A DNA stretch of 64,000 nucleotides from Novosphingopyxis sp965218915 (GCF_965218915.1 NZ_OZ244708.1:124001-188000); one strand, 5' to 3'. Shown: positions 26,594-35,868, counted from the stretch's first letter. The notes: generated from the sequence alone by a model not told the origin. Made by a program: numbers and translations.

Positions 26594-27784
26594 TCACATA
26601 TGCTGATCGGCAATCAGGCTGTGTTCGGCCGGGCACTCGCCATGCCATTCGCAGCGCACGCTCTCGTCCGGCTCCCCCGCCAGCCGCCGTTCCCGCTCCG
26701 CCGTGAAGCGATCCGGATCGAGCCGCTCCAGCGCCCAGACCGCCGCGCCGCGCACCGTCGGTGCCGCGTCGTCCAGCAGCGGCAACAGCGCCGCCACCAG
26801 CCCCTTGTCGCCGCTATTGCCCGCCGCCACCGCGGCGTTTCGCACCATACGTTCGCGTCCCGAGCGCTTGATCGGCGAGCCCGAAAAAATCCCGCGAAAC
26901 TGCGCATCCGATAGCGCGAGCAAATCGGCGAGCGGCGGCGCGACCAGTTCGGCGCGCGGCAGGAAGGCCTTGTTCGCCGCGCTTGCTTGGGCGAACTTGT
27001 TCCAGGGGCAGGCGGCCAGGCAATCGTCGCAGCCGTAGACATGGTTGCCGATGCCGGGCCGAAGGTCGCGCGGGATCGGGCCTTTGTTCTCGATCGTGAG
27101 GTAGGAGATGCAGCGCCGCGCATCGAGCTGATAGGGCGCGGGAAAGGCGTCCGTGGGGCAGGCGCGCTGGCAGGCGGTGCAGCTGCCGCAACGGTCTTGC
27201 CCCGGCGTGTCCGCTGTCAGATTGGCGCCCAACTCAATCGTGGTGTAAATCGCGCCCAAAAAGAAAAAATTGCCCAGCTCGCGGCTCAGCACATTCGTGT
27301 GCTTGCCCTGCCAGCCGATGCCTGCCGCCTCGGCCAGCGGCTTTTCCATCACCGGCGCAGTGTCGACGAACACCTTAACCTGCTCGCCGCTTTCCTCCAC
27401 CAGCCAGCGCGCGACGCGTTTCAGCGCCTTTTTGACGACATCGTGATAATCTTTGCCGCGCGCGTAGATCGAGATGCGGCCATTGCTCGAAGCGTCGGGG
27501 TTGATAGCCGGGTCGTAGGCCGACAGATCGTCGCCAGGCGCGTAGCTCATCGCCAGCATGATCACCGATTTCACCTCGGGCCATAGCATGGTCGGCCGCG
27601 CGCGCTGGTCGGCGCGGCCCTCCATCCAGATCATGTCGCCCTGCGCCCCGTCCGCCAGCCATTGGCGTAGCCGCGCGCCGGTCTTGGGCGCGAGCGCGGC
27701 GGGCGCGACACCGCAGGCGGCGAAGCCTTCCGCCAGCGCGCGGGATTTCAGACTGTCTTCCATCGAAGGCTTGCGCGCGTTCAT
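26594..27784 (-). CDS. queG: Epoxyqueuosine reductase
   Basis: Cobalamin- and iron-sulfur-dependent enzyme performing the last step of queuosine synthesis in tRNA. The 396-residue protein has the N-terminal cobalamin-binding domain with VIMLAMSY and the catalytic-Asp segment VDTAPVMEKPLAEAAGIGW. It carries two 4Fe-4S clusters (CGSCTACQRACP and CDDCLAACPWN) and C-terminal HEAT-like repeats (LLPLLDDAAPTVRGAAVWAL). The length includes a short tail with Cys and His residues after the repeats. Start ATG 27784. It is divergent from the ABC transporter genes and is a lone queuosine gene here. Confidence 0.95.
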   Translation of the reverse strand: MNARKPSMEDSLKSRALAEGFAACGVAPAALAPKTGARLRQWLADGAQGDMIWMEGRADQRARPTMLWPEVKSVIMLAMSYAPGDDLSAYDPAINPDASSNGRISIYARGKDYHDVVKKALKRVARWLVEESGEQVKVFVDTAPVMEKPLAEAAGIGWQGKHTNVLSRELGNFFFLGAIYTTIELGANLTADTPGQDRCGSCTACQRACPTDAFPAPYQLDARRCISYLTIENKGPIPRDLRPGIGNHVYGCDDCLAACPWNKFAQASAANKAFLPRAELVAPPLADLLALSDAQFRGIFSGSPIKRSGRERMVRNAAVAAGNSGDKGLVAALLPLLDDAAPTVRGAAVWALERLDPDRFTAERERRLAGEPDESVRCEWHGECPAEHSLIADQHM

Positions 27785-27828
27785 CGGACCCCGCTACCAC
27801 GCCGGGAGGCAAAGGCTAGGGATCATGC

Positions 27829-28770
27829 ATGGGCAAAAATGCAATCGAAGCGCGCGGTCTGGTCAAACGGTTCGGATCGACCGTCGCGGTGGACGGGGTC
27901 GATCTCGACGTTCCTGAGGGCAGCATCACCGGCATGCTGGGGCCGAACGGCGCGGGCAAGACCACGCTTTTGCGGATGCTGCTCGGCATCATCGATCCCG
28001 ACGCGGGGACGCGCTCCCTGCTCGGCAGCGAAAAGCCGCTGAAGCGCGCGCACGAGGTCGGCTATCTGCCCGAGGAGCGCGGGCTGTATCAGTCGATGAA
28101 GGCGGTCGACACCATCGCCTTCATGGGCGCGCTGCGCCAGCTTCCGCTCGAGGAAGGCCGCGCGCGCGGCCGCGTGCTGATGGAGGAGGCCGGGCTCGGC
28201 CATGCCGCGGACAAGAAGATCAAGGAACTCAGCAAGGGCATGGCGCAGACCGTGCAATTGCTCGGCACCATCGTCCATCGCCCTCGGCTGATCGTGCTCG
28301 ACGAGCCGTTTTCCGGGCTCGACGCGATCAACCAGGGCAAGCTCGAACGCCTCATCCGCGATCAGGCCGAATCGGGCGTCACCGTGATCTTTTCCACGCA
28401 TGTCATCGCCCATGCCGAACGGCTTTGCGAAAATGTCGCGATCGTCGCGGGCGGCAAGGTGCGCTTCGACGGCAGCGTCGAATCGGCGCGCGACCGGCTG
28501 CGCCCGCAGGTCCATCTGGAAACGCGCGAGACCGAGGGCGGCTGGCGCAGCGCCTTGCCCGCGGGGACGACACGCGAAGGCCATTGGTGGCATTTCACCC
28601 TGCCCGAGGGCGGCCCCGAGCCGCTGCTCGGCGCGCTGATCGAGGGCAAGGCGGGCATCCGTTCGCTGTCGATCGAGCGACCCGGCCTGCACGACGCCTT
28701 CGTCGCCATCGCCGGAGAGGCGGCGGCGGCCGAAATGGAGCGGCAACGCAGTGAGGGAGCAGCGCTATGA
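27829..28770 (+). CDS. ABC transporter ATP-binding protein (NatA-like)
   Basis: ATPase subunit of an export-type ABC system, 313 residues. Walker A is GPNGAGKTTLLRM (about 43-50), the signature motif is LSKGMAQ (an LSKGM variant of LSGGQ), Walker B is LIVLDEPFSGLD and the switch His is in FSTHVIAHAE. A C-terminal regulatory extension follows the ATPase, as in NatA/CcmA-type importers and exporters of Na+ or drugs. The stop overlaps the permease start by four bases, so both subunits are cotranslated. The substrate is not predictable. Confidence 0.9.
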   Translation: MGKNAIEARGLVKRFGSTVAVDGVDLDVPEGSITGMLGPNGAGKTTLLRMLLGIIDPDAGTRSLLGSEKPLKRAHEVGYLPEERGLYQSMKAVDTIAFMGALRQLPLEEGRARGRVLMEEAGLGHAADKKIKELSKGMAQTVQLLGTIVHRPRLIVLDEPFSGLDAINQGKLERLIRDQAESGVTVIFSTHVIAHAERLCENVAIVAGGKVRFDGSVESARDRLRPQVHLETRETEGGWRSALPAGTTREGHWWHFTLPEGGPEPLLGALIEGKAGIRSLSIERPGLHDAFVAIAGEAAAAEMERQRSEGAAL

Positions 28771-30032
28771 ACGAGACGATCCGCGCGGCCTGGGTGGTCG
28801 GACGACGCGACTTCACCGCGGTGGTCATGTCCAAGGCGTTCCTGATGTTCCTGCTTGGGCCGCTGTTCCCGGTGGCGGCGGGCGTGTTGTTCGGCGCGCT
28901 CGGCAGTTCGGTGGCGGAGGATATCGGCGGCGACGTGGTCGGCATCAGCCTGCCCGCGGGCGAGGCCAAGGCGCTGGTCGATACGCGCGAGGGCCTGTCG
29001 GAGGCGCTCGGCGACATGCGCTATCCCGATCTGCGCGTGCTGCCGGACAGCGCGCGGAGGCCCGCCGACTGGCTGAAGGAAGCCGAGCAGGAAGCGGCCG
29101 CGGGCGACGGCGAGAAAAAAGGCAAGCTGGCCGCGGTGCTCAGCGGCAGCTTCGCCGATCCCGTGCTGACCGCGACGCCCGAACAGGCGAAGGACATGGG
29201 GCCGGAGCTGGCCCTGCTGATCGGGCAGGCGCGCAGCGGCCAGGGCGCCAAGCTGCAGCCCATCCGCGTCGATCCGGTCGATTCGAGCGCGGGCGGCGAG
29301 CAGCGCGCGCAGCTGATTACCGGGCAGGCCGGGCAGTTCCTGCTGTTCCTGCTGGTCATGCTGCTGGCGGGCATGGTGCTGTCCAACTTGGTCGAGGAGA
29401 AATCGAACAAGATCATCGAAATCCTGGCCGCCGCGATCCCGATCGACGCGGTGTTCATCGGCAAGCTGTTCGCCATGCTGGCGATGGCGATCGTCGGCAT
29501 CGCGGTGTGGGGCATGGCCGGCATGGCCGCGCTGCAGCTCTTGGGCCCGGGATTGCCCGAGCTGCCGGTGCCCGCGGTCGGCTGGCCGGCCTTCATCATT
29601 CTGGGCATCCTTTATTTCGCGATGGCCTATCTGATCCTGGGCAGCCTGTTCCTCGGCATCGGCGCGATGGCGTCGACCGTGCGCGAGGTGCAGACCCTGT
29701 CGATGCCGGTGACGATGCTGCAGATGTTCGTGTTCGGCTTCGCTTTTTATACGGTCAGCAAGATCGGCCAGCCGATCGAGTTGATCGCCTGCATCATCCC
29801 GTTCACCTCGCCCTTCGCCATGATCGCGCGCGCGGCGCAGGTGCCCGAATATTGGCCGCATCTGGTGGCGCTGCTGGGACAGGGCATGTTCGCGCTGCTG
29901 GTGGTGCGGATGAGCGTGATGCTGTTCCGCCGCAACGTCATGAAATCGGGTGCCAGCGGGGGCGCGCTGGCGGCGCTGCTGGGCAAGCGCAAGCGAGCGG
30001 CAAAGGACGCTATCGATCCTCGTCCGGCATGA
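28767..30032 (+). CDS. ABC transporter permease (NatB-like)
   Basis: A 421-residue membrane subunit of the ABC-2 type: one N-terminal membrane helix (about 20-48), a large periplasmic domain of about 140 residues rich in charged residues (EAEQEAAAGDGEKKGK), then five C-terminal helices. The conserved LVEEKSNKIIEILAAAIP segment before the second helix is typical of NatB. It is coupled to the ATPase gene by a 4-base overlap. The pair may export Na+, a drug or a metabolite. Confidence 0.88.
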   Translation: MNETIRAAWVVGRRDFTAVVMSKAFLMFLLGPLFPVAAGVLFGALGSSVAEDIGGDVVGISLPAGEAKALVDTREGLSEALGDMRYPDLRVLPDSARRPADWLKEAEQEAAAGDGEKKGKLAAVLSGSFADPVLTATPEQAKDMGPELALLIGQARSGQGAKLQPIRVDPVDSSAGGEQRAQLITGQAGQFLLFLLVMLLAGMVLSNLVEEKSNKIIEILAAAIPIDAVFIGKLFAMLAMAIVGIAVWGMAGMAALQLLGPGLPELPVPAVGWPAFIILGILYFAMAYLILGSLFLGIGAMASTVREVQTLSMPVTMLQMFVFGFAFYTVSKIGQPIELIACIIPFTSPFAMIARAAQVPEYWPHLVALLGQGMFALLVVRMSVMLFRRNVMKSGASGGALAALLGKRKRAAKDAIDPRPA

Positions 30033-30137
30033 TAGGTTGCCGATCGCAACGCTATTGACATTCTGGTCAGCAATGCGAGGCTGCCCATCCTAATCAGAGC
30101 GGGCGCGACCGATCGCCTGCCGGATCAGGAGACGCCG

Positions 30138-31415
30138 ATGGCCACCGCCTTCAAGACGACCGCCGCCGAGGACGCGCCCAAGGAAACGGTGGTCCATTCC
30201 GCCCCGCACGACTGGGACGTCAGCCGCGCCGAAATCTATGCCGAGGATCGCTGGCAGCCGATCTTCGCGGAAATGCGCGAGACGGCGCCGATCAACAAGA
30301 TCGTCGGTTCGGATTTCGGCGACTATTGGAACGTCACGACCGCCAAACCGATCCTGCATATCGAGGCCTTGCCCGATATCTTCTCCTCGGAGGCGACGGG
30401 AATCACCCTGGTCGGCCGCGAGGCGCAGGAGCTGCCCGAAGAAGAGCAGGTCGAGATGCCCATGTTCATCGCGATGGACCGGCCCAAGCATACCGAGCAG
30501 CGCCGCGTCGTCGCGCCGGCGTTCACCCCGTCCGAGATGGAGCGGATGAGCGGCGATATCCGGGCGCGAACCGCCGAGATTCTGGATGGTCTGCCGGTCG
30601 GCAAAACGTTCGACTGGGTCGATCGGCTCTCGATCGAACTGACCACGCAAATGCTCGCGATCCTGTTCGATTTTCCGTGGGAGGACCGGCGCAAGCTGAC
30701 CTTCTGGTCCGACTGGGCGGGCGATGTCGAGAAATTCCGGACCAAGGAAACCCGCGACGAACGGCTCGGCCACATGTATGAAATGGGGACCTATTTCCAG
30801 AAGCTGTGGAACGAGCGGCTGGAAGCGGGCGAGGCGCCCGATCTGCTTTCGCGCATGATCCATTCGGACATGCGCGACATGGATCCGATGACCTTCATGG
30901 GCAATCTGATCCTGTTGATCGTGGGCGGCAACGACACCACGCGCAACTCGATGTCGGCTTATGCTTACGGACTCGACCGGTTCCCGGACGAGCGCGAGAA
31001 GCTCGAGCAAAACCCTGCGCTCGTCCCCAATACGGTGCAGGAAATTCTGCGCTGGCAGACGCCGCTCGCCCATATGAAGCGCACCGCGACGCAGGATACC
31101 GAGCTGTTCGGCCACAAGGTCGAACAGGGTGACCGGATCGCGCTGTGGTATCTCTCGGCCAATCGCGACGAGAGCATTTTCGACGATCCGGACAAGCTGA
31201 TCGTCGACCGCGCCAATGCGCGGCGGCATCTGGCGTTCGGCTATGGCATCCACCGCTGCGTCGGCGCGCGGCTGGCCGAGCTGCAGATCCGCATCCTGCT
31301 GGAGGAGATGGGCGCGCGGCGGCTGCGCGCGAACGTGATCGGGGAGCCGGAGCGGGTCGCCGCCTGCTTCGTCCACGGCTACCGCGCGATGCAGGTCGAA
31401 CTCAGCCGCTATTGA
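30138..31415 (+). CDS. Cytochrome P450, CYP153-like alkane/terminal hydroxylase
   Basis: A 425-residue soluble bacterial P450. The I-helix oxygen-activation motif GGNDTTRN is at 263-270, the K-helix ExxR is EILR (302-305) and the heme ligand is Cys374 in FGYGIHRCVG. Stretches such as FDWVDRLSIELTTQML, ILFDFPWEDRRKL and RWQTPLAHMKRTA strongly resemble CYP153, which hydroxylates n-alkanes and other aliphatic chains at the terminal carbon. No ferredoxin or ferredoxin reductase gene is next to it, so electron partners must be encoded elsewhere. ATG 30138 has GGAG about nine bases upstream. The CYP153 assignment is by motif memory, not alignment. Confidence 0.88.
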   Translation: MATAFKTTAAEDAPKETVVHSAPHDWDVSRAEIYAEDRWQPIFAEMRETAPINKIVGSDFGDYWNVTTAKPILHIEALPDIFSSEATGITLVGREAQELPEEEQVEMPMFIAMDRPKHTEQRRVVAPAFTPSEMERMSGDIRARTAEILDGLPVGKTFDWVDRLSIELTTQMLAILFDFPWEDRRKLTFWSDWAGDVEKFRTKETRDERLGHMYEMGTYFQKLWNERLEAGEAPDLLSRMIHSDMRDMDPMTFMGNLILLIVGGNDTTRNSMSAYAYGLDRFPDEREKLEQNPALVPNTVQEILRWQTPLAHMKRTATQDTELFGHKVEQGDRIALWYLSANRDESIFDDPDKLIVDRANARRHLAFGYGIHRCVGARLAELQIRILLEEMGARRLRANVIGEPERVAACFVHGYRAMQVELSRY

Positions 31416-31430
31416 GGGTTTCGCGCGGTA

Positions 31431-31449
31431 GCTGAACGCCGCGTTCAGC
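31431..31449. terminator. Short hairpin after the P450 gene
   Basis: GCTGAACG and CGTTCAGC form an 8-bp perfect stem with a CCG loop, 16 bases after the P450 stop. There is no T run, so it may be a factor-assisted terminator or a 3'-end stabiliser. Confidence 0.35.
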
Positions 31450-31552
31450 GCGGCTTCAACCACCTTTTGCTAGAATTTGTCATGAAATCGGTAACCGTTT
31501 GCACGCGGGCGCCGAACTGAAGACATTCATCCTTCCGAGGCGTATCATTATC

Positions 31553-32074
31553 ATGACCCAATCCAGCAGCTCCCCCCTATTTCACAGCTCCCGCCGCGAC
31601 ATCCTGACCAAGGGCGGCCTGGCCTTTGCCGGAACCGCGATGATCGGTTTTGCCGGTTGCGGCACTTCGCCCGCCCAGGCGCGCAGCTTTCCCGTCACCA
31701 AGACGGCGGCGCAGTGGAAGAAGCAGTTGACCCCGGCGGAATATCATATCCTTCGTGAGGACGGCACCGAGCGCGCCTATTCCAGCCCGCTCAACAAGGA
31801 GCATCGCGCCGGTATCTTTTCCTGCGCGGCCTGCGACAAGAAGCTCTACAGCAGCAAGACCAAGTTCGAGAGCGGCACCGGCTGGCCCAGCTTCTACGCG
31901 CCGCTCGAGGGCGCGGTGGTGACCTCGACCGATCGCAGTCTGGGCTTTGCCCGCACCGAAGTCAGTTGCGCGCGCTGCGGCGGGCATCTCGGCCATGTGT
32001 TCGATGACGGCCCCAAGCCCACCGGCAAACGCTATTGCATGAACGGCGTGGCGATGGACTTCACCCCCGCCTGA
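31553..32074 (+). CDS. msrB: Peptide-methionine (R)-S-oxide reductase with Tat-type signal
   Basis: Reduces methionine-R-sulfoxide in proteins. The MsrB fold is complete: zinc ligands Cys91/Cys94 (CAAC) and Cys139/Cys142 (CARC), the GTGWPSF motif and the catalytic Cys162 in RYCMNG. Unlike cytoplasmic MsrB, residues 1-46 form an export signal with SRRDILTK (twin arginine) and a hydrophobic GLAFAGTAMIGFAGC stretch whose Cys36 could be lipidated. The enzyme is therefore predicted to repair oxidised envelope proteins. ATG 31553 gives this signal; an upstream in-frame start is possible but unneeded. It is convergent with the GT-C-like gene, 6 bases apart. Confidence 0.93.
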   Translation: MTQSSSSPLFHSSRRDILTKGGLAFAGTAMIGFAGCGTSPAQARSFPVTKTAAQWKKQLTPAEYHILREDGTERAYSSPLNKEHRAGIFSCAACDKKLYSSKTKFESGTGWPSFYAPLEGAVVTSTDRSLGFARTEVSCARCGGHLGHVFDDGPKPTGKRYCMNGVAMDFTPA

Positions 32075-32080
32075 TCCACT

Positions 32081-33853
32081 TTACCTGCGGATTTTATAGA
32101 CGCGGTAGGGTCCGAGGGTGCCGGGATCGATCGGCGCGAGCCATCCCGGCACATCGCCCTTGATTAGCCGGGCGGCAAAGCCCTTGGGCGCCGCCTTGAC
32201 GTAGACGCGCATTTCCTCGGTCCCCGGACAGACCATCAGCAGATCGGCGTGGCTCGATGTCACCAGCTGGCGCGCTTTTTCCTCGTCTCCCAGAAACGCT
32301 CCGATCACCGTTGCCATCGCCGCCTGGTTGCGGTGATGGCCGGTGGCGATGACGCTGTGGCTCGTATCGGTGAGGATCGCGGGGCCGAGGTCGATCGGCG
32401 CGAATAGCGTCGCCGGTGCGATCCGGTTCAACCGAGCGATATTCTCGATCCGGAAACAGGGGTCGATGCGCAGGCCCTGGCCGTTGCCGCCATCGGCGGC
32501 TTCGGTGTCGCTGATCCTGGAGATGATCGCGAGCGGGATCGATGGCACCGCCAGCACCGCCGCCACGGACGCGAGCACGCGCAGAGAAACCCGATCGATG
32601 CGCCGCGCCCGGTGCCATATGGTCAGCGCCAGAAACGCGCAGCCCGGCACCGCGAACGCGTGCGAGACATACATCGCGCGCATCACCCATATCGAAACCG
32701 CCGCCGCGCCGATCTGCAGCACGAGCAGCACCCGCCAATTGGCCCGCCAGCTTTGTTCGGCCCCGCGGATCGCCAGAACGCTGCCCAGCAGACCCATCAG
32801 CGTGGGAATGATGCTGTAGAGGATGGTCACGGGGTCCTGCGCGGTGAGCGGCAGCCCTTCGAGCACGTTGAGATACCAATATTGCCGCACCAGCGGATCG
32901 AGCGCGGCGAACGGCCCGCTGCTGCATTGCGGGGCGACCCACAGAAAAGCGGCGAGCGCGGCGATTCCGGTGACGGTGAGCAACGCCAGCCGGCGCATCG
33001 CCGTGCCGTGACCGATCAGCCGCGCGCCGAGCAGCATCGCGATCGCCGCCGCCGCGAGCGCGCTCCAATAGGGTGCCGACAGGCCGTCGCAATGGGTGAT
33101 GGCGAGCGCCTCCCAGCCGCGCGAGGCCGGTAGCGAGACCATCGTTCCGATGGCGCAGGCGATGAGGAACCCGCGCAGCATCGGCCAGCCCGCCGGATCG
33201 CGCCAATAGGCCCAGGCGTAAAGTCCGCCCAGCAGCAGGAAATAGGGCAGCGCCTCGAGCGAGATCGAGAGGTAAAAGGCCATGACCAGCCCGGCGAGCA
33301 GCCCTTTGACGGAACTGCGCGTGCCCAGCGACAGCGCGAGCAGCGCCGTCGCCGCGACCACCTGCCAGCCATGATGATCGATCCTGAGCGGCGAGAACTG
33401 CCGGATCAGGAAGATCATCGACACCGGCATCAGCAGGCCGAGCCAGCACAAGGCATCGCCGCCGAGCCGGCGCAGGACGCGGGCCAGGACGGCAAGGAAT
33501 ATCCCGTAGAGCAGCAGCGGCCACATGATCAGCGCGACATGTTCGGCCACGGGCGGTTTCAGGAACAGCCCGAACAGCCAGATGAACGCCGCGATCGGTA
33601 TATCGAGCATCCGCCACCAGTGCATCTCCCCCCCGAACGGCGGGTTGATGCGGTGCTGGCTGACATCGAACCAGCTCTGCCCCGCCATCCAGTCGCGCAC
33701 CTCGACCAGCCTAAGCGCGTCGTCCGGATCGGCGAAATCGAGCGCGCGAAAACCGTTGTTCTGGAACAGCAGGAAGAAGCCGGTCAGCGCCAGCATCGAC
33801 AGCAGGATGGCGCCAAAATCCCAGCGCCGACGCCGCGCGGGAAGCGGCGTCAT
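32081..33853 (-). CDS. Polytopic GT-C-fold-like membrane protein, possible glycosyltransferase
   Basis: A 590-residue protein with about 12 hydrophobic helices and a C-terminal soluble domain of roughly 130 residues. After the first helix an acidic loop reads DFADPDDALRLVEVRDWM, followed by SQHRINPPFGGEMHWWR, which resembles the catalytic first periplasmic loop of GT-C enzymes (STT3/ArnT type) that use polyprenyl-phosphate sugars. No close family is recognised, so the activity is inference. ATG 33853 overlaps the GtrA stop (33850-33853). It probably forms one unit with GtrA and the UGM-like flavoenzyme upstream, pointing to glycan or glycolipid modification. Confidence 0.65.
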   Translation of the reverse strand: MTPLPARRRRWDFGAILLSMLALTGFFLLFQNNGFRALDFADPDDALRLVEVRDWMAGQSWFDVSQHRINPPFGGEMHWWRMLDIPIAAFIWLFGLFLKPPVAEHVALIMWPLLLYGIFLAVLARVLRRLGGDALCWLGLLMPVSMIFLIRQFSPLRIDHHGWQVVAATALLALSLGTRSSVKGLLAGLVMAFYLSISLEALPYFLLLGGLYAWAYWRDPAGWPMLRGFLIACAIGTMVSLPASRGWEALAITHCDGLSAPYWSALAAAAIAMLLGARLIGHGTAMRRLALLTVTGIAALAAFLWVAPQCSSGPFAALDPLVRQYWYLNVLEGLPLTAQDPVTILYSIIPTLMGLLGSVLAIRGAEQSWRANWRVLLVLQIGAAAVSIWVMRAMYVSHAFAVPGCAFLALTIWHRARRIDRVSLRVLASVAAVLAVPSIPLAIISRISDTEAADGGNGQGLRIDPCFRIENIARLNRIAPATLFAPIDLGPAILTDTSHSVIATGHHRNQAAMATVIGAFLGDEEKARQLVTSSHADLLMVCPGTEEMRVYVKAAPKGFAARLIKGDVPGWLAPIDPGTLGPYRVYKIRR

Positions 33854-34275
33854 GACGCGAAGACGACGTGCCGCCGGAGCAGCCACACCGCCTGGAAGCT
33901 GACGCCGATCGCGATCAGTTTGGCCAGCCGCGGATCGATGCCGAGCCGCTGGGAGCCGCCGACGATCAGCGCGGTGAGGCCAAGGCCGAGCAGGGCGGAG
34001 AGCAGAAACAGCACGCGCTGCTTATGCTGCCCGTTCGGCCCATTTGCGCGCGCCTCGGTAAACACCGCGCGGCTGGAGAGCGTCCAGTGGACGAGAATGC
34101 CGGTGCTGTACCCGATCACCGAGGCGGCGGTGGGCGGAACATGCGCGCCGATCAAGAGCAGGAACAGCCCCATGTCGACGGCGAGCGCAACGGCGCTGGC
34201 CATGACATAGCGCAGATACACCACGCGAAAGCCGAAGCGGATGCCGGCATGGGCAAGGCGCATGATCATCGGCAT
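33850..34275 (-). CDS. GtrA family membrane protein
   Basis: A 141-residue protein with four hydrophobic helices and the GtrA/DPMS-like pattern: YLRYVMASAVALAVDMGLF at the N terminus and a closing basic-aromatic WLLRRHVVFAS. GtrA proteins are thought to translocate or present polyprenyl-phosphate-linked sugars for glycosylation. Its stop overlaps the start of the GT-C-like gene, and the UGM-like gene lies 15 bases upstream, so the three appear cotranscribed and functionally linked. Confidence 0.88.
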   Translation of the reverse strand: MPMIMRLAHAGIRFGFRVVYLRYVMASAVALAVDMGLFLLLIGAHVPPTAASVIGYSTGILVHWTLSSRAVFTEARANGPNGQHKQRVLFLLSALLGLGLTALIVGGSQRLGIDPRLAKLIAIGVSFQAVWLLRRHVVFAS

Positions 34276-34290
34276 GGTCGGTTCGTCCGG

Positions 34291-35868
34291 TCAGGCGGCG
34301 CGGTCGACCGCACCGGCTTCGGCGGCGATGCGACGCGGCACGTCGCGTTCGGAGGCCAGCGCGGCGCTGCGATCGGCGGCGATGCGGGCCCGTTCGCCCT
34401 CATTGCCCGCCTCGTGATATTCGGCGTCCTCATTGACCTGCCAGATGTCGTAGACGCGTTCGCCCGCCGCGATATTCTCGACCGTCAGCATCGCGGTCAT
34501 CATGGCGTGGTCCTGATTGTTGTAGCGGTGCATGCCGTTGCGGCCGACCATGTGCAGCGTGGGGAAGCGCGCCTCCAGTTCGCCGCGCATGGCAGCCACA
34601 TTCTCGGCATAGCTGTCATCATAGACCGGATAGGCCTTTTCCTGCCGCACAACCGCGCCGCCGACCACGTCTTCGGGCTTGCACAGGCCCAAAATCGCCA
34701 TTTCCTTTTTGGCGAGTTCGACGAGGTCTTCATCTGAAGAGGACCACAGGCCGTCATTCTCGAAGCAGAAATATTCCAGGCCGACGCAGGCGATATTTTC
34801 GTCCGGCACCATTTCGGGCGACCAGCTGCGGAAATTCTGCACGCGGCCGACCTGCACCTTGCTGTCGTGGATATAGATCCAGTTGTCGGGGAACAGATCG
34901 TCCGATTTGATCATCAGCGCCACGGTGAGAAAATCGCGATATTTCAGCTCTGCGGCGTTGAGGCTGGTCGCGGGCAGCGGATGGATGCGCGCGGCCAGCT
35001 CGCGCATCGGCGCGGAGCTGATAACATGTTTGGCCGATATGACCGCTTCGCCGCCATCCGCGGTGGTCGCGGTGACGCGCCAATTGCCGTCCGCATCCTG
35101 TGCGAGCTGTTTGAGCGCATGGCCCATGCGGACTTCATTGCCTTTGGAGACCACGAAATCGCGCGCGGCGTCCCACATCATGCCGGGGCCGAGGCGCGGA
35201 TAGCGAAAGGTTTCGAGCAGCGTCTTGGCCTGCGCGCCGCTGCCGTCGTTGATCTTGTTGAGACCGAGCGAGCGCTTGAGGCCGTCGATCACCGCCGCGC
35301 CCAGGCTCAGCCCCTTGATCCGCTGCGCCGCCCAGTCGGCCGACATCTCGTCGCACGGCATGCCCCACACCTTTTCGGTGTAGGTCTTGAAGAAGATCGA
35401 ATAGAGCTTGTGGCCGAACTGGTTGACCACCCAGTCCTCGAAGCTGCGCACCGTCTTGTTGGGCAGCAGCTTCCAGCGCGCGTAGCTGGCCATGCACAAG
35501 GTGGAGCGCCAGATGCCCAGATTCCACAGCGCCTCGAACGCGCGCAGCGGATAGCTGTAGAACTTGCCCTCGTAATAGATGCGGCTCATGCGCGGGCGCT
35601 GGATGAAATCGTCCGGCAGGATCTCGTTCCAGAGGTCGACGACCTCCCTGGACTTCGAGAAGAATCGATGGCCGCCGATGTCGAAGCGATAGCCGTCGAC
35701 CTCGACGGTGCGGCTGATGCCGCCGACATATTTTGTGTCCTTTTCGATGACGGTGACGCTGTAGCCTTTTTTGCTCAGCAGATAGGCGGCGGTCAGCCCG
35801 GCCGGCCCCGCGCCGATGATCGCGACGTCGACCGGCCCGGTCCGCGTGAGTTCGTCCTGCACTGACAT
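34291..35868 (-). CDS. FAD-dependent oxidoreductase, UDP-galactopyranose mutase/amine oxidase-like
   Basis: A 525-residue flavoprotein. The N-terminal Rossmann motif VDVAIIGAGPAGLTAAYLL binds FAD, followed by the GG doublet region GGISRTVEVDGYRFDIGGH. RYNNQDHAMMTAMLTVENI near the C terminus closes the FAD site as in amine-oxidase/UGM-like enzymes; KTYTEKVWGMPCDEM is typical of the NAD(P)-binding-protein group often found with glycan genes. ATG 35868 starts shortly before the Rossmann fold. It heads the flavoenzyme-GtrA-GT-C unit, so a role in isomerising or oxidising a sugar nucleotide or lipid-linked sugar is likely, but not proven. Confidence 0.8.
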   Translation of the reverse strand: MSVQDELTRTGPVDVAIIGAGPAGLTAAYLLSKKGYSVTVIEKDTKYVGGISRTVEVDGYRFDIGGHRFFSKSREVVDLWNEILPDDFIQRPRMSRIYYEGKFYSYPLRAFEALWNLGIWRSTLCMASYARWKLLPNKTVRSFEDWVVNQFGHKLYSIFFKTYTEKVWGMPCDEMSADWAAQRIKGLSLGAAVIDGLKRSLGLNKINDGSGAQAKTLLETFRYPRLGPGMMWDAARDFVVSKGNEVRMGHALKQLAQDADGNWRVTATTADGGEAVISAKHVISSAPMRELAARIHPLPATSLNAAELKYRDFLTVALMIKSDDLFPDNWIYIHDSKVQVGRVQNFRSWSPEMVPDENIACVGLEYFCFENDGLWSSSDEDLVELAKKEMAILGLCKPEDVVGGAVVRQEKAYPVYDDSYAENVAAMRGELEARFPTLHMVGRNGMHRYNNQDHAMMTAMLTVENIAAGERVYDIWQVNEDAEYHEAGNEGERARIAADRSAALASERDVPRRIAAEAGAVDRAA

